Assembly (NCBI RefSeq): GCF_000342005.1
Contig: NZ_AOHO01000055.1
Coordinates: 62,001-126,000, forward strand
Direction of reading: 5' to 3'
Length of the DNA stretch: 64,000 bases
Source of the DNA: Amycolatopsis decaplanina DSM 44594
GTDB lineage: Bacteria > Actinomycetota > Actinomycetes > Mycobacteriales > Pseudonocardiaceae
Shown here piece after piece: positions 25,104-33,184 of the stretch. Under the pieces are notes generated by a model, which had not been told where the DNA came from, did no database searches, and saw only the letters and a program-made list of their open reading frames with translations. Position numbers and translations under genes: made by a program. How positions within the stretch are numbered: position 1 is the stretch's first letter; each line of letters begins with the position of its first letter.

Positions 25104-25760
25104 ATGTCACAGCAACTGTGGTCCGAAGTGGACGACTACCTGTCCGGGGTGCTCGTCCCGGCCGATCCCGCACTCGAAGGCGCGCAGCAGGCGTCGGATC
25201 GTGCCGGGCTGCCGTCGATCGCCGTAGCGCCGAATCAGGGCAAGCTGCTCAACCTGATGGCGAGGATGATCGGCGCCCGTTCCATCCTGGAGATCGGCAC
25301 GCTCGGCGGGTACAGCACGATCTGGCTCGCCCGCGCCCTGCCGCCGCAGGGCAGGCTCGTCACACTGGAATTCGACCCGAAGCACGCCGAGGTCGCGCGC
25401 GGCAACATCGAAGCGGCCGGGCTCGGCGGGCTGGTCGACGTCCGCGTCGGCAAGGCGCTGGACCTGCTGCCCTCGGTCGAGGGCCCGATCGATCTGGCGT
25501 TCATCGACGCCGACAAGGCCAATAACCCGGCCTACTTCGAAGCGTCGCTGAAGGTCGTCCGGCCCGGCGGCGTGATCGTGGTCGACAACGTGGTCCGCGG
25601 TGGCGCGGTGACCGACGCCGCCAGCGAAGACCCGAACATCCAAGGGATCAGGCGGCTGCACGAGATGATCGCCGCCGAACCCCGCGTCGACGCGACCGCG
25701 ATCCAGACGGTCGGCGCGAAGGGCTACGACGGGCTCACCGTCGTGCTCGTGAAGCCCTGA
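25104..25760 (+). CDS. SAM-dependent O-methyltransferase (family 3)
   Basis: About 218 residues, with GGAGGT before the ATG. The catechol-O-methyltransferase-like fold is shown by E-I-G-T-L-G-G-Y-S-T (SAM site), F-I-D-A-D-K-A-N-N (metal-site Asp) and V-V-D-N-V-V-R-G-G. Such Mg-dependent enzymes methylate catechols, caffeoyl-CoA-type compounds or natural-product hydroxyls. It lies 32 bp after the iron-regulated ATPase and may share its transcript. A link to catecholate siderophore metabolism is possible but not shown. Confidence 0.85.
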   Translation: MSQQLWSEVDDYLSGVLVPADPALEGAQQASDRAGLPSIAVAPNQGKLLNLMARMIGARSILEIGTLGGYSTIWLARALPPQGRLVTLEFDPKHAEVARGNIEAAGLGGLVDVRVGKALDLLPSVEGPIDLAFIDADKANNPAYFEASLKVVRPGGVIVVDNVVRGGAVTDAASEDPNIQGIRRLHEMIAAEPRVDATAIQTVGAKGYDGLTVVLVKP

Positions 25761-25776
25761 CGGTCGCGGCGCCCGC

Positions 25777-25908
25777 GCGTGATCGGACGCCGATCTCACG
25801 TGATTGGAGGCGGATCTCACGTGATTGGAGACCGCACTCGGGGTGTGCGGTCTCTGATCACGCGAGTTCCGTCTCTGATCACGCGAGTTCCGTGTCCGAT
25901 CACGTAGG
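25777..25908. repeat. Compound palindrome, ATCACGCGAGTT family
   Basis: Three units per half (GTGATYGGA-type forward, GATCACGCGAGTTCC-type inverse) plus a GACCGCAC/GTGCGGTC central stem, spanning nearly the whole space between the convergent methyltransferase and PBP-like genes. It ends 2 bp before the PBP-like stop codon. Confidence 0.8.
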
Positions 25909-25910
25909 GA

Positions 25911-27851
25911 TCACCGCGGCGCTGTCGTGACAGGCCGCGGACTGGAGCCCTCCGGCCACCGCACCGGCAGTCCCTGGTGGAAGCCGTTCATGAAGCGCCG
26001 CCAAACCTCTGCCGGGATCGTGCCGCCGGTCAGTTTCCCGCCGGCGGCGTCCCGCATCCGGCGCGGCTCGTCGGAGCCGACCCAGACCGCGGTCGCGAGC
26101 TGTGGCGTGTACCCGACCGCCCAGCCGCCGGCGTTGTCGTCCGTCTCGTTGTACTGGAAATCGCCGGTCTTCAATGCCGCCGGACGGTCTTTCAGTCCGG
26201 TGATCAGCACTTGGCTCATCGTGCCCGCGATCCGGCGGCCCAGTGTCTCGTCGCCCTTGAACGCGGGCGTCTTCTCCGAAGGCCGTTCCCACACGATTTC
26301 GCCGTTCTCGTCCCGGATCTTCGACACCAGATGCGGGGTGGCGCGCATTCCGTCGGCGGCGAAGGTCGCGTAGGCACCGGCCATGTCGCTGGGCCGCAAG
26401 GGGTACCGGCCGACCGCGATCCCAGGGCCGATCAGGAACCCGTCCTTCTCGCGCAGGGTCACCGCGCCGTCGACGGCCTCGGGGATCCCGGCCGCGCGGG
26501 CGCCGTCGCGGACCGCTTCCGCGCCGAGCTTCTTCGCCAGGTCGACGAACGGGCCCTGTGCGCCCCGCCCCATCGCCTCCCGCAGCGTGCACTTCCCGGT
26601 TTCACCGCACTGGTCCTGGAACTTGAAGGTCTCGCCGAGGAAGTCGACCTCCGCGGGCGCCTTCAGCGATTCGTCCACATCGACGCCCCGTTCGAGTCCG
26701 GCGGCGAGGATGAACGGCTGGAACGCCGAGCCGGCGCCGTACGGGGTGCCGGCGTAGTCGTGCACGCTCCAGCCACCGCCGTTGTAGGCGCGGATGGCGC
26801 CGGTCCCGGGTTCGACGGCGACCAGCGAGGCCCGGAAGTGCTCCGGCTGTCCCCGCAACCGTTCCTTGACCGCCTTCTCGGCTTCGGCCTGGGCACGCGG
26901 ATCGATGGTCGTCTCGACCTTCATCGCGCCGCCGCGAAGCCGGTCGAGCGGATAACCGACCTGCTCGAGTTCAGCGAGGACCTGCTGCTTGATGTGGTAC
27001 TTCTCGTAGGTGACCCGACCGGCGCGGGTCTCCGACGGCGCCTGGATCGCGTCCTCCGGATAGGTCATGGTGACCGCTTCGGCCTGGCTGAGGTAGCCCC
27101 GCGTGACCAGCTTGTTCACCACGTAGGACCAGCGCTTCATCGCGTGCTCGTGGCTCGAGGCGTACGGGTCGTGCACCGAAGGCGACTGGATCATCCCGGC
27201 GAGGAAGGCCGCCTCGCTCCAGGTCATCGAGTCGTCCAGCTTGCGGCCGAAGTAGGCGTTCATCGCCGACGCCGGGCCGTAGGTACCGCGGCCGAACGAG
27301 ATGATGTTGACGTAGCTCTCGAAGATCTCCTTCTTGGTCTGCTGCTGGGTGATCTTCGTGGCGAGCACCAGCTCGGAGAACTTGCGGGTCAGGGTGGCGT
27401 CCTCGTTGCCGGTGGACTTCTTGATGTACTGCTGGGTGATCCCCGAGCCGCCACCGACGCCGGTCACCAGCGCGCGGCCGAGTCCGGTCAGGTCGAAGCC
27501 CTCGTTGTCCCAGAAGGTCGGGTCCTCGGTCGCGACGATCGCGTCGCGCAGTTTCGCGGGGACTGCGTCGTAGGGCACGAACAGCCGGTCGCCGCCGGGC
27601 GGGATCACCTTGAGCAGTTCGGAACCGTCCGCGTTCTGCAGGACGACGGTCTTGTCGAGGCCGGCGAGGACCTCTTCCGGGCTGCGGACGTCGAGCAGGA
27701 CGTACGCGAGCCCGAACGCGACGACCGGGATGCCGATCAGCAGGCCGAGCGTCCAAGCGGCGATCTTGCGCCACCTGCGCTTTTTCCCTTTCGGCTCGGG
27801 AACGGCCGTGGTCTCCGACTCGGGTGCGTCTGCCTCATCCGGGTTCTCCAC
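25911..27851 (-). CDS. Class A PBP-like transglycosylase with degenerate transpeptidase site
   Basis: About 646 residues: an acidic cytoplasmic tail, a basic stretch, one membrane helix (residues about 28-52), then a GT51 glycosyltransferase domain and a transpeptidase-like domain. GT51 features are kept: catalytic Glu in A-T-E-D-P-T-F-W, G-I-T-Q-Q (in a G-G-S-G-I variant), R-K-F-S-E, and E-A-A-F-L-A-G-M-I. In the transpeptidase part the S-x-x-K motif reads S-A-F-Q, the expected S-x-N region reads G-A-Q, and K-T-G is followed by Asp. The protein probably polymerises glycan but cannot cross-link it. Confidence 0.85.
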   Translation of the reverse strand: MENPDEADAPESETTAVPEPKGKKRRWRKIAAWTLGLLIGIPVVAFGLAYVLLDVRSPEEVLAGLDKTVVLQNADGSELLKVIPPGGDRLFVPYDAVPAKLRDAIVATEDPTFWDNEGFDLTGLGRALVTGVGGGSGITQQYIKKSTGNEDATLTRKFSELVLATKITQQQTKKEIFESYVNIISFGRGTYGPASAMNAYFGRKLDDSMTWSEAAFLAGMIQSPSVHDPYASSHEHAMKRWSYVVNKLVTRGYLSQAEAVTMTYPEDAIQAPSETRAGRVTYEKYHIKQQVLAELEQVGYPLDRLRGGAMKVETTIDPRAQAEAEKAVKERLRGQPEHFRASLVAVEPGTGAIRAYNGGGWSVHDYAGTPYGAGSAFQPFILAAGLERGVDVDESLKAPAEVDFLGETFKFQDQCGETGKCTLREAMGRGAQGPFVDLAKKLGAEAVRDGARAAGIPEAVDGAVTLREKDGFLIGPGIAVGRYPLRPSDMAGAYATFAADGMRATPHLVSKIRDENGEIVWERPSEKTPAFKGDETLGRRIAGTMSQVLITGLKDRPAALKTGDFQYNETDDNAGGWAVGYTPQLATAVWVGSDEPRRMRDAAGGKLTGGTIPAEVWRRFMNGFHQGLPVRWPEGSSPRPVTTAPR

Positions 27852-27936
27852 GCCAGGTAAGACGCCCGGACGAGTGAAAAGGTTGTGGGAAAATCACCGA
27901 ATCGTGTGTTCGCTTCGGCTGCCTGGACCTACGACT

Positions 27937-27950
27937 TGAAGAATTCTTCA
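27937..27950. promoter_or_regulatory. Perfect 14-bp palindrome, probable ArsR operator
   Basis: TGAAGAATTCTTCA is a perfect palindrome 45 bp upstream of the ArsR-family gene and just before an AT-rich TAATGT that could be the -10 box. Autoregulation of the ArsR/SulP pair is the simplest reading. Confidence 0.6.
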
Positions 27951-27995
27951 TTTGCTAATGTGGTCTTATCGGCAAGTCGAACGAAGGAAGCCGGT

Positions 27996-28325
27996 ATGCC
28001 CGTCCCCCTGTACCAGGCCAAAGCGGAGTTCTTCCGCATGCTGGGCCACCCGGTCCGGATCCGTGTGCTGGAACTGCTCGCGGAGGGCCCGAAGGCCGTC
28101 CGCGAACTGCTCGCCGAGATCGAGGTCGAGGCCTCCAACCTCTCGCAGCAGCTGGCCGTCCTGCGCCGGTCGGGAATCGTCACTTCGACGCGTGAAGGAT
28201 CGACGGTGGTGTACGCGCTCGCCGGCGGGGACGTCGTCGAACTGCTACGCGCGGCACGGCGCATCCTCACCGAGTTGCTGGCCGACCAGAACGCGCTGCT
28301 GGCCCAACTGCGCGACGCGGAGTGA
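27996..28325 (+). CDS. ArsR-family transcriptional regulator
   Basis: About 109 residues. The winged helix covers most of the chain: F-F-R-M-L-G-H-P-V-R-I-R-V-L-E-L-L, then E-V-E-A-S-N-L-S-Q-Q-L-A-V-L-R-R-S-G-I-V as the recognition region, and the wing T-S-T-R-E-G-S-T-V-V-Y. It lacks the metal-binding C-x-C of ArsR/SmtB sensors, having no Cys. It may respond to sulphur species or to redox without direct metal binding. The SulP transporter gene starts 4 nt after its stop, so the pair is one operon, probably autoregulated through the palindrome at 27937. Confidence 0.85.
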   Translation: MPVPLYQAKAEFFRMLGHPVRIRVLELLAEGPKAVRELLAEIEVEASNLSQQLAVLRRSGIVTSTREGSTVVYALAGGDVVELLRAARRILTELLADQNALLAQLRDAE

Positions 28326-28329
28326 CGTC

Positions 28330-30006
28330 GTGGCGGGACTGAGGCTTCCGGAACTGCGCTCGCTCCTGCCCGGACGCGAAGACCTGCGCACGCTCACGCG
28401 CGCTCCCCGACGCGATCTCACCGCGGGCCTGACCGTCGCGATCGTCGCGCTCCCGCTGGCGCTGGGTTTCGGCATCTCGTCCGGCCTCGGGGCCGAAGCC
28501 GGGCTCGTCACCGCGATCGTCGCCGGAGCGCTGGCCGCGATCTTCGGCGGCTCCAACCTCCAGGTGTCCGGGCCGACCGGGGCGATGACCGTGGTGCTGG
28601 TGCCGATCATGGCCACACACGGAGCGGGCGGGGTGCTGACGGTGGGCCTGCTCGCCGGCTTGCTGCTGCTTCTGCTCGCGGTCGCCCGCGCGGGCCGGTA
28701 CATGCGCTATGTGCCGACGCCGGTGGTCGAAGGCTTCACGCTGGGCATCGCCGGCGTGATCGCGCTGCAACAGATTCCCGCGGCGCTCGGCGTCGCCACC
28801 CCGGAAGGCGAAAAGGTCGCCGTCGTCGCGGCGAAGGCGGTGGCCGATTTCGCCGGGAACCCGTCCTGGCCGTCGATCGCGATCGCGGCCGGGGTCGCCG
28901 CCCTGATGCTGGCCGGTGCCCGGTGGCGCCCGTCGATCCCGTTCTCGCTGGTCGCGGTCGCGGTCGCGACACTCGTGAGCCACTTCGCGCAACTGCCGGT
29001 CGCCCGCATCGGCGCCCTGCCCGCCGGCCTCCCCGCGCCCTCACTGGACTTCCTGGATCTGTCGGCCTTGGGCGCGCTGGCGCCCTCCGCCGTCGCGGTC
29101 GCGGCGCTGGCCGCGCTGGAGAGCCTCCTTTCGGCCACGGTCGCCGACGCGATGAGCGTCAACGAACGCCACGACCCGGACCGGGAACTCTTCGGGCAGG
29201 GCCTCGCGAATCTGGTCACCCCACTGTTCGGTGGCGTGCCCGCCACCGCGGCGATCGCGCGCACCGCGGTCAACGTCCGCGCCGGGGCGAAGTCCCGCCT
29301 GGCCGCGTTCACCCACGCGATGGTGCTGGCGGTGATCGTCTTCGCGGCTGCCCCGCTGGTCGCCGCGATCCCGATCGCGGCGCTCGCCGGGGTACTGCTG
29401 GCCACCGCCGTCCGCATGGTCGAGGCGGGATCGGTCCGCGCGCTGCTGCGCTCCACCCGGCGCGACGCGCTGGTCCTCGTGCTCACGGCGGCCGCGACCC
29501 TGATCCTGGACCTGGTCACCGCGGTCATCCTCGGCCTCGTCGTGGCCGGTGCCTTGGCGCTGCGCGCGATCGCGAAGGCGGCCCGCGTCGAGGAAGTAGC
29601 GCTCGACCACGCCGATCACGCGGCCGAGGAACGGGCGCTGCTGGACGAGCACATCGTCGCGTTCAGGCTCGACGGCCCGCTCGTCTTCGCCGCGGCCCAC
29701 CAGTTCCTGCTGGAACTGTCCGAAGTGGCCGACGTCCGGGTGGTCATCCTCCGGATGTCACGCGTGTCGGCCATCGACGCCACCGGAGCCCTCGTCCTGC
29801 GGGACGCCATCGAACGCCTCGAACATCGCGGGATCACGGTCCTGGTGTCGGGAATCAAACCCGGCCACGAAAAGGTGCTGGACGAACTCGGCGTCGCGGA
29901 CCGGCTCCGCGCGGAGGGCCGGGTGTTCCCGGATACGCCCCACGCCATCGCTTTCGCGCACGCGCTGCTGACGTCACCCTCAAGCCAGGAAGGCGCGAAG
30001 CAGTGA
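28330..30006 (+). CDS. SulP-family anion transporter with STAS domain
   Basis: About 558 residues. The membrane part has some 10-12 helices and the family start: D-L-T-A-G-L-T-V-A-I-V-A-L-P-L-A-L-G-F-G, then G-P-T-G-A-M. A C-terminal STAS domain follows (residues about 440-550, with V-S-A-I-D-A-T-G-A). SulP proteins carry sulphate, bicarbonate or dicarboxylates. The co-transcribed ArsR-type regulator makes sulphate or a sulphur oxyanion plausible. Its last 27 nt overlap the end of the convergent GntR gene, an unusual 3' overlap that leaves no room for a terminator. Confidence 0.85.
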   Translation: MAGLRLPELRSLLPGREDLRTLTRAPRRDLTAGLTVAIVALPLALGFGISSGLGAEAGLVTAIVAGALAAIFGGSNLQVSGPTGAMTVVLVPIMATHGAGGVLTVGLLAGLLLLLLAVARAGRYMRYVPTPVVEGFTLGIAGVIALQQIPAALGVATPEGEKVAVVAAKAVADFAGNPSWPSIAIAAGVAALMLAGARWRPSIPFSLVAVAVATLVSHFAQLPVARIGALPAGLPAPSLDFLDLSALGALAPSAVAVAALAALESLLSATVADAMSVNERHDPDRELFGQGLANLVTPLFGGVPATAAIARTAVNVRAGAKSRLAAFTHAMVLAVIVFAAAPLVAAIPIAALAGVLLATAVRMVEAGSVRALLRSTRRDALVLVLTAAATLILDLVTAVILGLVVAGALALRAIAKAARVEEVALDHADHAAEERALLDEHIVAFRLDGPLVFAAAHQFLLELSEVADVRVVILRMSRVSAIDATGALVLRDAIERLEHRGITVLVSGIKPGHEKVLDELGVADRLRAEGRVFPDTPHAIAFAHALLTSPSSQEGAKQ

Positions 30007-30702
30007 AGCCGTTCCTTCGACGTGCTCCGTCATCGCCCGGCGGGCGGCCTCGGAGTCTCCGGCGAGGATCGCGTCGACGATGGCCTCGTGCTGGGCGTTG
30101 GAGTGCTCCAGGTTCGGCTCCAGCAGCGGGATCATGTCGAGCAGCTGGTTGACCCGCATCCGCGCGTCGGCCATCGCCGTGGTCAGCGAGCCGGACGCGG
30201 TGACCTCGGCGATCGCCAGGTGCAGCCGCGAATCCTTACGCCGGTAGTCGCCGACGTCGGCCGCGGCGGCCTCGGCGAGCGTGCTGGTCAGATGCTGCCG
30301 GTCGGCCGGGCTGAGCGAACGCGACGCCGCCATCTCGGCGGCGCCGGTCTCCAGGACGTGCCGCAGGCCGAGCGCGTCCTCCAGTGCGGCGTTGCCGACC
30401 TTCCGGCCGTCGGCGGCGGGCGGGTCGGGCAGGACGTCGTTGACGAACGTGCCGCCGTAACGCCCGCGCCGCGACTCGACGTAGCCCGCGTCGGCCAGCG
30501 CGCGGATGGCCTCGCGCAGCGTCACCCGGCTGACCCCGAGCCGCTCGGCGAGCTCACGCTCCGAGGGCAGTCGCTCCCCCGCGCCCACCACGCCCAGCCG
30601 GATCGCCTGGAGCAGCCTTTCGACGGTCTCCTCGAAGGCGTTGCCCGCGCGCACCGGGCGGAACAGCGCGTCACCCGCGTTCGCGACCGTGCTCGACTCC
30701 AC
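29980..30702 (-). CDS. GntR/FadR-family regulator
   Basis: About 240 residues, with a winged helix (R-L-P-S-E-R-E-L-A-E-R-L-G-V-S-R-V-T-L) and an FCD domain carrying metal-type residues (H-V-L-E-T-G, D-S-R-L-H-L-A, H-E-A-I-V). The GTG start lies 6 nt after a TAAACT -10 box, so the gene has its own leaderless promoter although it follows the gcv-sdaA operon on the same strand. Regulators of this group often sense organic acids such as lactate or pyruvate, which would suit its place next to serine deaminase, but the target is not known. Confidence 0.8.
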   Translation of the reverse strand: MESSTVANAGDALFRPVRAGNAFEETVERLLQAIRLGVVGAGERLPSERELAERLGVSRVTLREAIRALADAGYVESRRGRYGGTFVNDVLPDPPAADGRKVGNAALEDALGLRHVLETGAAEMAASRSLSPADRQHLTSTLAEAAAADVGDYRRKDSRLHLAIAEVTASGSLTTAMADARMRVNQLLDMIPLLEPNLEHSNAQHEAIVDAILAGDSEAARRAMTEHVEGTASLLRAFLA

Positions 30703-30714
30703 TCTTCGAGTTTA
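30702..30714 (-). promoter_or_regulatory. -10 box for leaderless GntR mRNA
   Basis: On the minus strand TAAACT (30714-30709) is followed after 6 nt by the GTG at 30702. No ribosome site is present. The intergenic palindrome at 30722-30785 lies immediately upstream, occupying the -35 region. Confidence 0.45.
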
Positions 30715-30721
30715 GGCGGCC

Positions 30722-30785
30722 CGCAATTCGGCACCTGGTTGCGGTACTTGCGCATGCATACATCGCAAGTAGGTGCCGAATTGCG
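30722..30785. repeat. Intergenic palindrome, CGCAATTCGGCACC family
   Basis: Perfect outer arms (30722-30735 and 30772-30785) and an inner ACTTGCG/CGCAAGT pair (30746-30752, 30764-30770). It ends 7 bp before the sdaA stop codon. A close relative with longer perfect arms is at 63247. Confidence 0.8.
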
Positions 30786-30792
30786 GGGGGTG

Positions 30793-32166
30793 TCAGCACT
30801 CGATGACGTTGACGGCCAGGCCGCCGCGCGCGGTCTCCTTGTACTTCACGCTCATGTCGGCGCCGGTCTCGCGCATGGTCTTGATCGCCTTGTCCAGCGT
30901 CACGACGTGCGAACCGTCGCCGCGCATCGCCATCCGCGCGGCGTGGATCGCCTTCGACGCGCCGACGGCGTTGCGTTCGATGCACGGGATCTGCACCAGC
31001 CCTCCGACCGGGTCGCAGGTCAGCCCCAGGTGGTGCTCGACGCCGATCTCGGCGGCGTTCTCCACCTGCGCGGGCGAGCCACCGAGGACTTCGGTGAGCC
31101 CGGCGGCGGCCATGGCACTGGCCGAGCCGACCTCGCCCTGGCAACCGACCTCGGCACCCGAGATCGAGCCCGTCTGCTTGAGGATCGAGCCGATCGCGCC
31201 CGCGGTGAGCATGAACGTCACGATGCCGTCGTCCGACGCACCCCGGATGAACCGCTGGTAGTAGTGCAGAACCGCCGGGATGATCCCCGCCGCGCCGTTG
31301 GTCGGCGCGGTCACGACGCGACCGCCCGCGGCGTTCTCCTCGTTGACCGCCAGCGCGTACAGGCTCACCCAGTCCATCGCGTACAGCGGGTCGCCGACGC
31401 CGTCCTCGGCGAGCAGCTTCTCGTGCAACGCCTTCGCACGCCGCGGCACCTTCAGCCCGCCCGGCAGGACGCCCTCGTGCTCGCAGCCGTTGCGCACGCA
31501 TTCCGCCATGACCTGCCAGATCTCCAGCAGCCCTTCGCGGATCTCCTCGCGCGTGCGCCACGCGAGTTCGTTGCGCAGCATGACCTCGCTGATGGACAGC
31601 CCGGTGTCCTCGCAGTGCTTCAGCAGATCCGCCCCGGTGCGGAACGGGAACTCCAGCTTCGTCGAGTCCTCGACGACGACGGTGTCGGTCTCGTAGGACT
31701 CGTCCCGCACGAACCCACCGCCGACGGAGTAGTAGGTGCGCTCGCGCAGCACCTTCCCGTCTGCGTCGAACGCGCGGAAGATCATCCCGTTCGGATGCGC
31801 CGGCAACGACTTCCGCCGGTGCATGGTCAGGTCGGTGTCCTCGGTGAACACGATCTCGTGCTCGCCTCGAACCCGGAGCCTGCCCGATTCCCGGATCTCG
31901 GCGATCTTGCCGGGCACCGTGCCGGTGTCGATCTCCTCCGGACGCTCCCCCGACAGCCCGAGCAGCACGGCCTTGTCGCTGCCGTGCCCGAACCCGGTCG
32001 CGCCGAGCGAGCCGAAAAGCTCGCTCTGGACGCGCGTCGTGGCGGCGAGGTCACCGTCGGCGGCCAGACCGTCCACAAAGGTCAGCGCGGCGCGCATCGG
32101 GCCCACCGTGTGGGAGCTGGAGGGGCCGATGCCGATCGAAAACAGGTCGAAGACGCTGATCGCCAT
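30793..32166 (-). CDS. sdaA: L-serine ammonia-lyase, iron-sulphur type
   Basis: About 457 residues, the single-chain (alpha plus beta) form. The start, S-V-F-D-L-F-S-I-G-I-G-P-S-S-S-H-T-V-G-P, is the family hallmark. Cluster and active-site segments include G-C-Q-G-E-V-G-S-A and C-D-P-V-G-G-L-V-Q-I-P-C. It deaminates L-serine to pyruvate and ammonia with a [4Fe-4S] cluster in the cytosol. As last gene of the glycine-riboswitch operon it drains serine made by GlyA from glycine-derived one-carbon units. A GGAAGGAGGG site precedes the ATG. Confidence 0.95.
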   Translation of the reverse strand: MAISVFDLFSIGIGPSSSHTVGPMRAALTFVDGLAADGDLAATTRVQSELFGSLGATGFGHGSDKAVLLGLSGERPEEIDTGTVPGKIAEIRESGRLRVRGEHEIVFTEDTDLTMHRRKSLPAHPNGMIFRAFDADGKVLRERTYYSVGGGFVRDESYETDTVVVEDSTKLEFPFRTGADLLKHCEDTGLSISEVMLRNELAWRTREEIREGLLEIWQVMAECVRNGCEHEGVLPGGLKVPRRAKALHEKLLAEDGVGDPLYAMDWVSLYALAVNEENAAGGRVVTAPTNGAAGIIPAVLHYYQRFIRGASDDGIVTFMLTAGAIGSILKQTGSISGAEVGCQGEVGSASAMAAAGLTEVLGGSPAQVENAAEIGVEHHLGLTCDPVGGLVQIPCIERNAVGASKAIHAARMAMRGDGSHVVTLDKAIKTMRETGADMSVKYKETARGGLAVNVIEC

Positions 32167-32182
32167 TGATCTGCCCTCCTTC

Positions 32183-33184
32183 CTATCTGGCCAGCAGTGA
32201 GCTGGCTTCTTGGGCCGCGGGGCCTTCGGCGGCGAGATGGGCCAGGTTCTCCGACAGCGGTTCGCCGCGGTGAGCCTTCGTCTGCGCGAAAAGGCGCCCT
32301 GCCCGATACGACGAGCGTACGAGCGGCCCGGCCATCACACCAGCGAAACCCATCGCTTCGGCGGCCTTCGAATGCTCGACGAACTCTTCGGGCTTGACCC
32401 ACCGATCCACCGGGTGGTGCCTGGGCGACGGGCGCAGGTACTGGGTGATCGTCAGGATCTCGCAGCCCGCGTCGACCAGATCCTTCATCGCCGGAGCCAC
32501 CTCCTCCGGCGTCTCGCCCATACCGAGAATCAAGTTCGACTTCGTCACCAGACCGGCCTCACGAGCCTTCGAGATGACCTCCAGCGACCGCGCGTACCGG
32601 AAACCGGGCCGGATCCGCTTGAAAATCCGCGGCACCGTCTCCACGTTGTGCGCCAGCACCTCCGGCCGCGAACCGAACACCTCCGCCAGCTGCTCCGGAT
32701 CCGCGTTGAAGTCCGGGATCAGCAACTCGACACCAGTACCCGGATTCAACGCGTGAATCTGCCGGACGGTCTCCGCGTACAACCACGCACCACCGTCCTC
32801 CAGGTCGTCACGGGCGACGCCGGTCACCGTCGAGTAGCGCAGGCCCATCGCCTGGACGCTCTCAGCGACCTTGCGCGGCTCGGTCCGGTCCAGCTCGGCG
32901 GGCTTGCCCGTGTCGATCTGACAGAAGTCGCATCGGCGCGTGCACTGGTCGCCACCGATCAGGAACGTCGCCTCACGGTCTTCCCAGCACTCGTAGATGT
33001 TGGGACAGCCGGCTTCTTCGCAGACGGTGTGGAGGCCTTCCCGGCGCACCAGGCCCTTGAGCTCGGTGAACTCCGGACCCATCCGCGCGCGCGTCTTGAT
33101 CCACGACGGCTTCTTCTCGATCGGGGTCTGCGCGTTGCGGACCTCGAGCCGGAGAAGTTTGCGCCCCTCGGGGAGCGCGCTCAT
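32183..33184 (-). CDS. lipA: Lipoyl synthase
   Basis: About 333 residues, a radical-SAM enzyme. Both cluster motifs are intact: the N-terminal C-E-E-A-G-C-P-N-I-Y-E-C for the auxiliary cluster and C-T-R-R-C-D-F-C for the SAM cluster. It inserts two sulphurs into octanoyl groups on carrier proteins, here most relevantly GcvH encoded in the same operon. The ATG overlaps the glyA stop (ATGA). Placement inside a gcv operon, rather than beside lipB, couples lipoylation to glycine cleavage. Confidence 0.95.
   Translation of the reverse strand: MSALPEGRKLLRLEVRNAQTPIEKKPSWIKTRARMGPEFTELKGLVRREGLHTVCEEAGCPNIYECWEDREATFLIGGDQCTRRCDFCQIDTGKPAELDRTEPRKVAESVQAMGLRYSTVTGVARDDLEDGGAWLYAETVRQIHALNPGTGVELLIPDFNADPEQLAEVFGSRPEVLAHNVETVPRIFKRIRPGFRYARSLEVISKAREAGLVTKSNLILGMGETPEEVAPAMKDLVDAGCEILTITQYLRPSPRHHPVDRWVKPEEFVEHSKAAEAMGFAGVMAGPLVRSSYRAGRLFAQTKAHRGEPLSENLAHLAAEGPAAQEASSLLAR

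Noticed and set aside
25104..25760. O-methyltransferase as part of a siderophore biosynthesis cluster
   Set aside because: Only the adjacent ATPase is iron-linked. There are no NRPS or NIS synthetase genes in the window, so a cluster is not supported.
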